Source of the DNA: an uncultured Lachnospiraceae bacterium
GTDB lineage: Bacteria; Bacillota; Clostridia; Lachnospirales; Lachnospiraceae
Assembly (NCBI GenBank): GCA_947626915.1
Contig: CANQUA010000026.1
Span: forward strand, 1 to 41,162
Length of the DNA stretch: 41,162 bases
Direction of reading: 5' to 3'
A program made the translations under genes and the position numbers. Shown here piece by piece: positions 1-7,534 of the stretch. The notes below the pieces were generated by a model. It ran no database searches, had not been told where the DNA came from, and saw only the letters and a list, made by a program, of their open reading frames with translations. The stretch's first letter is position 1; the number at the start of each line of letters is the position of its first letter.

Positions 1-228
1 AAGCTGATCACCGAGGAGACCAAGAAGACCATGAAGAAGATCCTGTCCGACATCCAGGACGGCACCTTCGCCAAGGAATTCCTGCTTGACATGTCCCCGG
101 CCGGCCGCCAGGTACATTTCCAGGCCATGCGCAAGAAAGCCGCGGAGCATCCGTCCGAAAAGATCGGCGAGGAGATCCGCAAGCTTTACAGCTGGAACAA
201 CGAGAATGAGAAGCTGATCAACAACTAA
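1..228 (+). CDS. ilvC: Ketol-acid reductoisomerase, C-terminal end (partial)
   Basis: The reading frame is open from the first base and ends with TAA at 226-228, so only the last 75 codons are inside the window. The peptide contains DIQDGTFAKEF and ends in a RKLYSW-type tail, which I recognise as the knotted C-terminal domain of class I ketol-acid reductoisomerase. The enzyme makes dihydroxy-isovalerate or dihydroxy-methylvalerate with NADPH in valine, isoleucine and leucine synthesis in the cytoplasm. The cofactor and metal sites lie upstream, outside the window. A terminator follows, so this is probably the last gene of its transcript. Confidence 0.9.
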   Translation, partial: KLITEETKKTMKKILSDIQDGTFAKEFLLDMSPAGRQVHFQAMRKKAAEHPSEKIGEEIRKLYSWNNENEKLINN

Positions 229-261
229 AGGTATTTTTGTGAAATTTGATGTTGTTCATAG

Positions 262-292
262 AAAGACCCCGGACTTATGTTCAGGGTCTTTT
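262..292 (+). terminator. Intrinsic terminator after ilvC
   Basis: An 8-bp inverted repeat, AAAGACCC at 262-269 and GGGTCTTT at 284-291, is followed by a short T run. It closes the ilvC transcript. The next ribosome site (AGGAG, 293-297) starts directly after the stem. Confidence 0.75.
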
Positions 293-305
293 AGGAGTTT
301 AGCTT

Positions 306-1466
306 ATGATGACCGGTAAACGTTATCTGTTATTTATCATATTAGCGGCAACAATTCTGGTGTCTCCCTTCCTTCTTGGCTGGACGGACGCCGCGTTGGC
401 GTTGTCCGGCGTATCTGTGATGACGGAACTTCCGCCCGTAACAGTGGATTCATTGATGAGCGGGGAATTTCAGTCTGCGCTCAGTGAATATGTGGAGCAA
501 AATCTGCCAGGGAAGCCGTTTCTGGTACGTCTTCGGAATCAGATTATGTTTTCTGTCTTTAAGACTGTCCCAAATAACAATTACAGTATGAACAGCAGCC
601 GGAATCTGTTTACCTGGGGTAATGTAGGCGCATATATGCAGTATGACGAGCCGGTATCGGAGGAATACGCCTCAGAGCTGACGGATAAGCTTATACGCTT
701 CAGAGATCTTCTGGAGGAGAATGGCAGGCAGATGTATCTCTTTATCACACCCTGTAAAGTGCGGTATTATGAGGACGAACTGCCGTGGGCTGACAGAGTG
801 ATGGCTCCCGCGAGGGGAGATGGCAATTATGAACGGCTGATCGGTCAGCTTAAGACGAGTGGACTGGATTATTTTGACAGCATTGAATATCTTGGCACCC
901 ATTCGTTTGACTCGCGGGTCCCGTTGTTTTACGATACGAATGTGCACTGGAGTGTTTATGTGGGAAACAGCGTCGGAGCCGCCTTTGGTGATTGGCTGGA
1001 AGAAAAGAGCGGCTGCAATCTGCCTGAGATCACGGTGGAAGCGGTACCGTGCGAAACGCCGGTCTATCCGGATTCCGACGCAGTAAGTGTTTTTAATCTG
1101 CTGATGAAACCCTATGGTGATTATTACGAGCCTGTGATCACGATAACGGATGCGGAGACGGATGCGCCGGGAGTGCTGATGCGAGGCGGGAGTTTTATGG
1201 GCCAGACGCTGTCCATGCTGATTCGCAGCGGGTATTTCGGTAAAGATGTTTATATGGAAAATGCGCAGCTGTTCACAAATCGTTTCAGCAGTGTAGTCCA
1301 GTTCCATGATTATGCGGAGGCGGATATGGCGGCACTTTTTGAGGACATTGATATCGTGATCCTTGAAGTGAATGAGCCGTCCATTCCCAGTATGAGTTTC
1401 GGATTCCTTGATTATATTCTGGAAAATCCGCAGGCGGCCGGGCTTAAAACGCAGGGAGGTGATTAG
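306..1466 (+). CDS. AlgX/AlgJ-like SGNH-fold protein, putative polymer O-acetylation partner
   Basis: This 386-residue protein starts with an uncleaved-looking signal or anchor (about residues 5-32) and is otherwise extracytoplasmic. A D-x3-H-W motif (Asp210, His214, Trp215) resembles the Asp/His pair of the AlgX/AlgJ/DHHW group of SGNH-like acetyltransferases, and a later RGGSFMG segment looks like the block that carries their Ser nucleophile. In the family these proteins pass acetyl groups, delivered by an MBOAT membrane partner, to a secreted polysaccharide. The MBOAT gene begins two bases after this stop, which supports that role. The start is set by AGGAG at 293-297. The acceptor polymer cannot be read from this window because no glycosyltransferases are adjacent. 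Confidence 0.7.
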   Translation: MMTGKRYLLFIILAATILVSPFLLGWTDAALALSGVSVMTELPPVTVDSLMSGEFQSALSEYVEQNLPGKPFLVRLRNQIMFSVFKTVPNNNYSMNSSRNLFTWGNVGAYMQYDEPVSEEYASELTDKLIRFRDLLEENGRQMYLFITPCKVRYYEDELPWADRVMAPARGDGNYERLIGQLKTSGLDYFDSIEYLGTHSFDSRVPLFYDTNVHWSVYVGNSVGAAFGDWLEEKSGCNLPEITVEAVPCETPVYPDSDAVSVFNLLMKPYGDYYEPVITITDAETDAPGVLMRGGSFMGQTLSMLIRSGYFGKDVYMENAQLFTNRFSSVVQFHDYAEADMAALFEDIDIVILEVNEPSIPSMSFGFLDYILENPQAAGLKTQGGD

Positions 1467-1467
1467 T

Positions 1468-2895
1468 ATGGTATTTTCATCGCCTTTGTTTCTTTTCCTG
1501 TTTTTACCATTTACGTTTCTGTGCTACGCCGCGGCGGCCGCAACCGGACGGATGCGCGCGAAGAATATGGCGCTGTTGTTCTGCTCTGTGCTGTTTTACT
1601 CCTGCGGAGGCGTGGGATGCCTGTGCCTGCTGGCAATTTCGGTGGTAGTGAACTGGGGCGTGGGTTTTCGGATGGACCGGGCAGGAGACAGGAGCCGCCG
1701 GCAATGGTTCCTGCTGGGAGTTATATTTAATCTTGGTCTGCTGTTTATATTCAAATATATGAATCTGATAGGAAATACGGCAGCAGGACTTTGGGGGGTT
1801 GTAACAGGGCAGCCAGCAAAATCTGTGATTCCCGAAATCGTGTTGCCGATAGGGATATCTTTCTATACATTTCAGATATTGTCCTACCAGATTGACCTTT
1901 ACCGCAAGCAGGTTCCCTGTCAGGAGAGACTTGCGGATCTGGCACTTTACATCATGTTGTTTCCTCAGCTGATTGCAGGACCGATCGTGCGTTATAGCGA
2001 TGTGCAGCGGGAGATTGCCTGCCGGAGGACAACGCTTGAAGATATTTATGAGGGGCTCTTTCGGTTCATGGTCGGTTTCTCGAAGAAAATTCTCCTGGCT
2101 AATTCTATGGGGAAGGCGGCGGATCTGGCTTTTGTGCTTGAGGGCGGCAGGGGGCTTCTTTACGCATGGGTGGGGCTGCTGTGCTACGGGTTTCAGCTCT
2201 ACCTCGACTTCTGGGCTTATTCGGACATGGCGATCGGTCTGGGAAGAATATTCGGATTCAGGTTTCCGGAGAATTTCGATCATCCGTATATTGCCGGAAG
2301 CATCCGGGATTTCTGGCGCAGATGGCACATCAGTCTTTCCTCGTGGTTTAGGGATTATTTGTATATTCCATTGGGCGGAAGCAGGCGGGGAATTAAACGG
2401 ACATGCCTGAACCTGTTGATTGTTTTTGCGCTGACCGGATTTTGGCACGGAGCCAGCTGGACGTATTTGCTGTGGGGAATCTATTTTGCCGTATTTCTGA
2501 TCCTGGAAAGGTTCAGATGGGGTAAAATACTCGAGAAACTACCGGGGTTCATGAAGCATCTGTATGTACTTGTGGTGGTGGCGGTCGGATGGATCATTTT
2601 CCGGGCGGAGAATCTTTCGGCAGCGGCGGTTTACCTAAAGGATCTGTTTCTGCCTTCGATCCTGGGAACGAGTCATGAACGGGAGCTGATGGAACTGATC
2701 GCGGGAGGCAGATTTCTCTTTCTGTTTGCCGTATCGTTTCTGTTTTGTACCCCTGTAATCGAACAGATCAGCAGGAAAATGGAAGAGAAGCGGCTTGGAG
2801 TCCTGTCGGATCTTCTGGTGCTCGGAACATTTTTTCTGGCCGTCTGCGAGATGATGGCCAGCGGATATAATCCGTTTATCTATTTTCGGTTTTGA
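1468..2895 (+). CDS. MBOAT family membrane O-acyltransferase (AlgI/DltB-like)
   Basis: The start chosen is ATG 1468, with GGGAGG just upstream (1453-1458), giving 475 residues; a longer in-frame ATG at 1408 lies inside the preceding gene and lacks a ribosome site. The protein is hydrophobic throughout, with about ten membrane segments. The family signature is clear: DFWRRWHISLSSWFRDY with His287, a YIPLGG loop, and FWHGASW carrying the presumed catalytic His327. MBOAT proteins of the AlgI/PatA/DltB type move an acyl group from a cytoplasmic donor across the membrane. It is coupled to the AlgX/AlgJ-like gene upstream, so the pair probably O-acetylates a cell-surface or secreted polymer. Confidence 0.88.
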   Translation: MVFSSPLFLFLFLPFTFLCYAAAAATGRMRAKNMALLFCSVLFYSCGGVGCLCLLAISVVVNWGVGFRMDRAGDRSRRQWFLLGVIFNLGLLFIFKYMNLIGNTAAGLWGVVTGQPAKSVIPEIVLPIGISFYTFQILSYQIDLYRKQVPCQERLADLALYIMLFPQLIAGPIVRYSDVQREIACRRTTLEDIYEGLFRFMVGFSKKILLANSMGKAADLAFVLEGGRGLLYAWVGLLCYGFQLYLDFWAYSDMAIGLGRIFGFRFPENFDHPYIAGSIRDFWRRWHISLSSWFRDYLYIPLGGSRRGIKRTCLNLLIVFALTGFWHGASWTYLLWGIYFAVFLILERFRWGKILEKLPGFMKHLYVLVVVAVGWIIFRAENLSAAAVYLKDLFLPSILGTSHERELMELIAGGRFLFLFAVSFLFCTPVIEQISRKMEEKRLGVLSDLLVLGTFFLAVCEMMASGYNPFIYFRF

Positions 2896-3144
2896 TTTAA
2901 AATGCCGGCTCTGTCAAAACTTTGATATATGACGAGCAATGCCGTCAGTTTGGCATGAAAGGTTATCGAAGGCACGGCTGTCAGAAAATCAAAAAGTTGT
3001 CTGAAAACAGTAGAAAATGCAGAGGAAGTAAAAATAGGGTTCGCAAAAAAGTAAATGGACAAATTTTCGGACTGTTTGACAGCATAAAAAGGTGAACGCG
3101 ATTATCCTTTCCCCGCCGTCCCGAAAAGCCGCCCCCACCCATGA
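2896..3144. other. Intergenic stretch, no supported gene
   Basis: About 250 bases lie between the MBOAT gene and the long hairpin at 3145-3195. The segment is more AT-rich than its surroundings and contains a basic open stretch from about 2927 with no upstream start codon or ribosome site (KKLSENSRK, NRVRKKVNG). I do not recognise it; it may be a degraded gene end or mobile-element remnant, but nothing supports calling a gene. Confidence 0.4.
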
Positions 3145-3195
3145 CTATCATACGGCCCCTGCCGGAGGCATGCTCCGGCAGGGGCCGTATGATAG
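3145..3195. repeat. Perfect 23-bp inverted repeat, large hairpin
   Basis: The left arm 3145-3167 and right arm 3173-3195 are perfect reverse complements (left arm begins CTATCATACGGCCCC), with a five-base loop GCATG. It lies about 50 bases beyond the end of the minus-strand transporter gene (3244) and could terminate that transcript. There is no T run on either side, so it is not a textbook intrinsic terminator. Confidence 0.7.
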
Positions 3196-3243
3196 AGTAT
3201 AGGTATACAGCTGAAATGAAAAATGTCGTCAATACGGCGGGCT

Positions 3244-4524
3244 TTAGCTGAACAGCCCGCCCAGATTGAATACGCCCAGCGCCGCCATCAGCACATTGAT
3301 GCTTACGTTGGCTACGGACAGCAGGAACAGGGTGCGGAACATTTTGTTCATTTCTCCGGTCGTGGTCTCCTTGGCCGCGGAGTAGGAGGACATGATGATC
3401 GCGCCGCCGGTGGACAGGGGGCTGATGGCCGCCGCAAAGGAAGCGGCCGTGATCGCGGAGATCAGTTCGACATAGCTTACGCTGCTAAACTGCTGCGCCA
3501 CCTGATCCGCAATGGGGTACAGGGCGGGCATTACGACGCCGGTGGTGGAGCTGACCCAGGACAGGATTCCGGAGGTGGCCGCCATGATGGGAACCGCGGT
3601 CTTCTCGCCCATGAAGCTGGTGAGGAAGTCGGAGATCATGTTGATGCCGCCCAGCTTGTCGATGACGCTGACCAGCGCGCCGACGCCGCAGATGAAGATC
3701 AGGGTGCCCCACGGGATGCCCTTGATGGCCTTTTTCTCGTCGGCAGCTCCCGCCAGGATCAGGATGGAGGCCATGATGAAAGCAAACAGGCCGGTGTCAA
3801 ACTTGAAGCCGATGCAGCAGATGACCATAATGATGATGGCGGCTACCGTGAGCTTCTGGTTGCGGTTGAATTTCGGGATCTCGGACCATTTCAAAGGATT
3901 GTCGGCCTTGACCTTGTAGCTCTTGTAGGCGATGTAGATCACGACGGTGAACACAAAGCCGGAGAGCAGCGTGGAGAGGAACAGGTGGGCGGAAAAGCCG
4001 CTGTAGCCCAGGGGTTCGGAGAGCTCCTTGGCCAGGATGCCCGTCAGGGACAGGGGGGAAGCGCAGCCGGCGTTGGCGCCCAGCTTGGCGAAAAGCGCGG
4101 TGACCATGGGGTTGATCTTCATTTCAAAGGCCAGGTACACGGCGAACGTGGTCATCAGGATGCCGGCCGCGATATGGCCGGGGCCGATGGCGGAGATGAA
4201 CGCCGAGAGGACGAACATCAGGATCGGAATCAGTACGGTGCGCTTGCCGACCAGGGCAACCACCTTTTTGGAAAACAGATCCAGCGTGCCGTTCTGGGAC
4301 GCCATTCCGAACAGGAAGGTGACGCCGACCAGCGTGACGAACATGGAGCTGGAAAATCCTCCTGTGACAGCGGAAGCCTTCAGGCCTCCGACCGTGGCCA
4401 GGATAAAGGCCACGCCCAGGGATAAAAAGCCTAAGTTTACTTTCTTGATGAAGCCGATGGCTACAACGATGGCCAGTACAATCAGGGAGATGGCCGGCAT
4501 ATAGGGAGTTAAAAACTCTGTCAT
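3244..4524 (-). CDS. SLC13/MatC-like ion-transporter superfamily permease (dicarboxylate type)
   Basis: This 426-residue protein has about eleven hydrophobic segments and a MatC/DASS-like N-terminal half. Helix-breaking loops rich in small residues (SAIGPGHIAAG, SWVSSTTGVVMPALYP, ISPLSTGGAI) resemble the hairpin loops that bind substrate and cation in ion-transporter superfamily carriers. It probably imports a di- or tricarboxylate in the inner membrane. The start is supported by GGAGG eight bases upstream. It lies 96 bases downstream of the PrpF-family gene on the same strand, so the two are likely co-transcribed and share a substrate pathway. The substrate itself cannot be named from sequence. 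Confidence 0.75.
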   Translation of the reverse strand: MTEFLTPYMPAISLIVLAIVVAIGFIKKVNLGFLSLGVAFILATVGGLKASAVTGGFSSSMFVTLVGVTFLFGMASQNGTLDLFSKKVVALVGKRTVLIPILMFVLSAFISAIGPGHIAAGILMTTFAVYLAFEMKINPMVTALFAKLGANAGCASPLSLTGILAKELSEPLGYSGFSAHLFLSTLLSGFVFTVVIYIAYKSYKVKADNPLKWSEIPKFNRNQKLTVAAIIIMVICCIGFKFDTGLFAFIMASILILAGAADEKKAIKGIPWGTLIFICGVGALVSVIDKLGGINMISDFLTSFMGEKTAVPIMAATSGILSWVSSTTGVVMPALYPIADQVAQQFSSVSYVELISAITAASFAAAISPLSTGGAIIMSSYSAAKETTTGEMNKMFRTLFLLSVANVSINVLMAALGVFNLGGLFS

Positions 4525-4620
4525 GATTGAAATCCTCCAATTAAAATTCTGTTTGTCGCAAACAGGAAAATCTTCCGTAAACGGTAAAAAATGCGCCTGC
4601 CGGGCGGCAGAAAGCGGATG

Positions 4621-5769
4621 CTAAAGCCGAATCCGCGCCGTTCCGTCCAGCAGCAGGTTGGCGGTGCGGAAACCGAACGTATCGTCGATTTGGGGAACCG
4701 GCCCCTGTTCCTGATAGTCCACGCCGCATTCCAGGATGCCTCCGGGATGGCCGATCCGGATAAACTGGGTATCCGCAGAGGGGGAGAGCACCTGATTGAC
4801 AATGCTTCCCGGCACAACCGCCGCCGCTGCCGTACACATGGCGCCGGTCATGGCGTAGCTGGGATGGGTCTTCTGCATGGACATCATCCGGGACAGAAGG
4901 TCGATGGAGTCTTTCCGGATCTCTTTGCCGTCCGCCGCCGTGTAGTCGGCCGCCTCCGCCACGAAGGTCATTTTCGGGATGCCGGGGGTATCCCAGGCAG
5001 AACTGGTATAATCATTGGTCAGACCCAGTTTTACCGCTGCCAGCCCGCGTACTTTTTCCAGCAGCTCCAGTTTCTCCGGGGCCGCGTTCAGCTCATCCGG
5101 CAGTTCCCGGCCGGTCAGTCCCAGATCGGCGGCCTTTACAAAGACCAGAGGATTAGCCGCGTCCACGATGGAAACCGCTACGGGGCCGTAGCCCGGCACC
5201 TCCAGTGTATCAACGGCATTTCCGGTGGGCAAAAGTCCTTTCCCCAGCGTTCCGGACGGCTTTACGAATTTCAGACGGATCGGGGAAGCGGTTCCGGGCA
5301 CGCCGGCAATCGCAAAGTCTCCCTCATATTCCACCCTGCCGCCGGGCGTATGTACGTCCGCAATGATGATCTTATCCGTATTGGTATTGTAAATCCTCAC
5401 CGGCGTTATGTCTCCGCGGACCTCCGCAAGCCCTTTTTCGATCGCGAACGGTCCCACGCCGGAGGAAATATTTCCGCAGTTTCCTTTGTAGCTGACCAGG
5501 GGTTTGTCGACGGATACCTGGGCGAAGGTGTAGTCCACGTCCGCGTCGGGACGGGAGGAGCGTTTGACAATGGCGACCTTGCTGGTCACGGACTGTGAGC
5601 CGCCCAGACCGTCGATCTGTTTCGGATCGGGACTTCCCATCAGGCGCAGAAGCAGAGGCTCCCAGGCCTCGCGGTCCTGTGGAAGCTCTGATTCCAGGAT
5701 GTAGACTCCCTTGCTGGTTCCGCCCCGCATGATCGTGACGGGAAGACGGTATGTTTCCTTGGTTTGCAT
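4621..5769 (-). CDS. PrpF family isomerase (methylaconitate / oxalomesaconate type)
   Basis: This 382-residue protein belongs to the PrpF/AcnD-accessory family, which has a diaminopimelate-epimerase-like fold. Recognisable pieces are MRGGTSKGV near the N-terminus, the GLGGSQSVTSKVAIV block, and GNCGNISSGVGPFAIE with the conserved Cys/Asn region used in proton transfer. Family members isomerise double bonds in unsaturated tricarboxylates such as 2-methylaconitate or 4-oxalomesaconate. The start is placed at 5769 because GGAGG sits eight bases before it; an ATG at 5784 overlaps that ribosome site. The neighbours are a carboxylate transporter downstream and a divergent LysR gene, so this is probably a small inducible tricarboxylate utilisation unit. 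Confidence 0.82.
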   Translation of the reverse strand: MQTKETYRLPVTIMRGGTSKGVYILESELPQDREAWEPLLLRLMGSPDPKQIDGLGGSQSVTSKVAIVKRSSRPDADVDYTFAQVSVDKPLVSYKGNCGNISSGVGPFAIEKGLAEVRGDITPVRIYNTNTDKIIIADVHTPGGRVEYEGDFAIAGVPGTASPIRLKFVKPSGTLGKGLLPTGNAVDTLEVPGYGPVAVSIVDAANPLVFVKAADLGLTGRELPDELNAAPEKLELLEKVRGLAAVKLGLTNDYTSSAWDTPGIPKMTFVAEAADYTAADGKEIRKDSIDLLSRMMSMQKTHPSYAMTGAMCTAAAAVVPGSIVNQVLSPSADTQFIRIGHPGGILECGVDYQEQGPVPQIDDTFGFRTANLLLDGTARIRL

Positions 5770-6202
5770 GATAAAACCCTCCATCTTTCTGATTGATTTC
5801 CGCAGAAAATCTGCGCAGCGTTTTTGCCGCCTGCCGGATCGGGCGGTTGGCCGGGCCGCCTTTTCGGTATGTTTTCTGATGGTTCTATGTTAGCATCGGA
5901 ATGACGAAAAGTGAAATTCATGTATCGGATTCTTTCCATGATAAAAAGGAATAATTATGTGCAAAGTGCACAGAAACAGCGATGAGATTTCAAGTATATT
6001 TCACAACTATTCCTGATTTGGATGAAAACTATGCCTTTTTTGAATTTCCTTCCGGGCCGGATTGTGTTATGATTATACTTAGGAGATCATAGGCGGACCG
6101 GCTTGCGGGAGCAACGGTCCGGAGACAGCGGAGGATAAGAGGCGAAAACAGAAGACGGAAGCATCTTGCGGGGCGCAGAAGCTTCCGGAACAGGAGGAAG
6201 TC
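5770..6202. promoter_or_regulatory. Divergent control region between prpF-like operon and lysR
   Basis: This 433-base gap separates two divergent genes, the usual place for LysR operators. It contains the palindrome TGTGCA-AAG-TGCACA at 5958-5972 in an AT-rich stretch. A weak minus-strand promoter candidate is TTCACT (complement of 5910-5915) and TAACAT (complement of 5887-5892) with a 17-base spacer. The lysR ribosome site AGGAGG is at 6191-6196. The palindrome is the best candidate operator for the regulator, but this is inferred from position and symmetry only. Confidence 0.45.
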
Positions 6203-7144
6203 ATGGATTTTCGGGAACTGAATTATATTTTGGCCATAGCGAAGTATCAGAATATCACCAAGGCGGCCGAATCCCTTTATGTGGGGCAGCCGACCCTCAG
6301 CAAATTCCTGATCACGCTGGAGGATGAACTGGGGCTGAAGCTGTTCAGGAAGATCGGCCATAAATACGTCCCTACCTATGCTGGGGAGCGGTACGTGGAA
6401 AAGGCCATTCAGATTCTTCAGCTGAAAGGCGATCTGGACGCGGAACTGGCCGATATCATCCGCCGCGACATAGGCGTGCTGAATGTGGCGTTCGCCAATA
6501 TGCGCGGTATCTACATGCTTCCCTGCACGCTGCCCAAATTTCAGGACCGGTACCCCAACGTGAAGGTGAATATATTTGAAGGCTCCTCCGATGAGAACGA
6601 CCGCCGCCTGCTGGACGGCCAGGTGGAGGTGGCGTTTTACAGCAAGCCCAGCGTTTCCAATCCGCAGATCGAATATGAGACGCTGATGCGGGAGGAGGAG
6701 CTTTTGATCTGCACCTGCCGGGATCATCCCATCGGCCGGTTCGCCGCGCCCAATCCGGCCAGCCGTTACCCGAAGCTGGATGTGGGGCTTCTGAAAAAGG
6801 AGCGGATTCTGATGATGAAACCGGAGCACCGCACGCGGCAGATCATGGACAATTACCTGAAAGATCACGGGATCCAGCTGGAAAATGTTCTGTATACCGG
6901 CAGTCTTCCGGCGATCATGGAGCTGGTGTCGGTGGGCTACGGCATCGCGTTTATTTTCGAGACGCATCTGCGGCACCGCGTGAAGAAACTGCCGATCGAC
7001 TGCTACAGTTTCGGCGAACCGCGGGTCACCTCTGATTTTGTGGCGGCGTTCCGGAAAGGAAGCTACGTTTCCCATTATACCAGGGATTTCGTGGAGATCG
7101 TGCGGAACGCGGTATTCCATACGGATGAGGAAGAGGAGTTCTGA
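6203..7144 (+). CDS. LysR family transcriptional regulator
   Basis: This 313-residue protein has the standard LysR N-terminal winged helix-turn-helix at about residues 1-60 (FRELNYILAIAKYQNITKAA, then QPTLSKFLITLEDELG). A periplasmic-binding-protein-like effector domain covers about residues 90-300, with NVAFANMRGIYMLP and VSVGYGIAFIFETHL blocks. AGGAGG seven bases before the ATG fixes the start. It is divergent from the PrpF-family/SLC13 operon and most likely controls it in response to a carboxylate. The divergent arrangement is typical of LysR regulators that repress themselves and activate the neighbour. Confidence 0.88.
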   Translation: MDFRELNYILAIAKYQNITKAAESLYVGQPTLSKFLITLEDELGLKLFRKIGHKYVPTYAGERYVEKAIQILQLKGDLDAELADIIRRDIGVLNVAFANMRGIYMLPCTLPKFQDRYPNVKVNIFEGSSDENDRRLLDGQVEVAFYSKPSVSNPQIEYETLMREEELLICTCRDHPIGRFAAPNPASRYPKLDVGLLKKERILMMKPEHRTRQIMDNYLKDHGIQLENVLYTGSLPAIMELVSVGYGIAFIFETHLRHRVKKLPIDCYSFGEPRVTSDFVAAFRKGSYVSHYTRDFVEIVRNAVFHTDEEEEF

Positions 7145-7382
7145 GACCTTGAGAGTCCGGCACAGACGATCGATTACCCGGAGGGCAGAAATGCGGTTCC
7201 GGGTTTTGTGATTTTTCACGGAAAGAGTTCTCGTTTTCGGTGCCGGAGGGGTGTATCGCCGAATTCGTCGTGTTCGGCGACGGACAGTTTTATACGGAGC
7301 TGACGGTTCAGAAGATGAAAAAAATCCGGAAAACAGCGCTCCGTTAAATTCTGAACATTCTGTGAAATCCCCGTCCGCGGGC
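7145..7382. other. Intergenic stretch with possible decayed coding sequence
   Basis: No intact gene is present. Translating plus-strand frames gives protein-like pieces: TIDYPEGRNAVPGFVIFH near 7169-7222, then in another frame EFSFSVPEGCIAEFVVFGDG from about 7227, ending at TAA near 7348. Together they read like a frameshifted beta-rich protein end. I cannot assign a family, and it may be coincidence. Confidence 0.25.
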
Positions 7383-7411
7383 TTGACACGCAGACATTTC
7401 CCTCGTATAAT
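7383..7411 (+). promoter_or_regulatory. Consensus sigma-A promoter for ftsH
   Basis: The -35 TTGACA (7383-7388) and -10 TATAAT (7406-7411) both match the sigma-A consensus, with the ideal 17-base spacer. The transcript would have a leader of about 115 bases before ftsH. Confidence 0.88.
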
Positions 7412-7534
7412 CATTTACGAAGAAAAAATCCGGCAAATGCAGATACGGGGGGTTCTGTCATGGCCGGAAAATTCGGGCGGCGGCTTTGGGAGAGGCCGTC
7501 GCCGTATGATGAAAACGGATAAGGAGGTTTTATT

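Noticed and set aside
3223-4425. A 400-codon plus-strand open frame opposite the SLC13-type transporter
   Set aside because: Its product is almost only Gly, Asp, His, Arg and Gln, the complement of hydrophobic transporter codons. The minus-strand gene has proper family motifs and a ribosome site.
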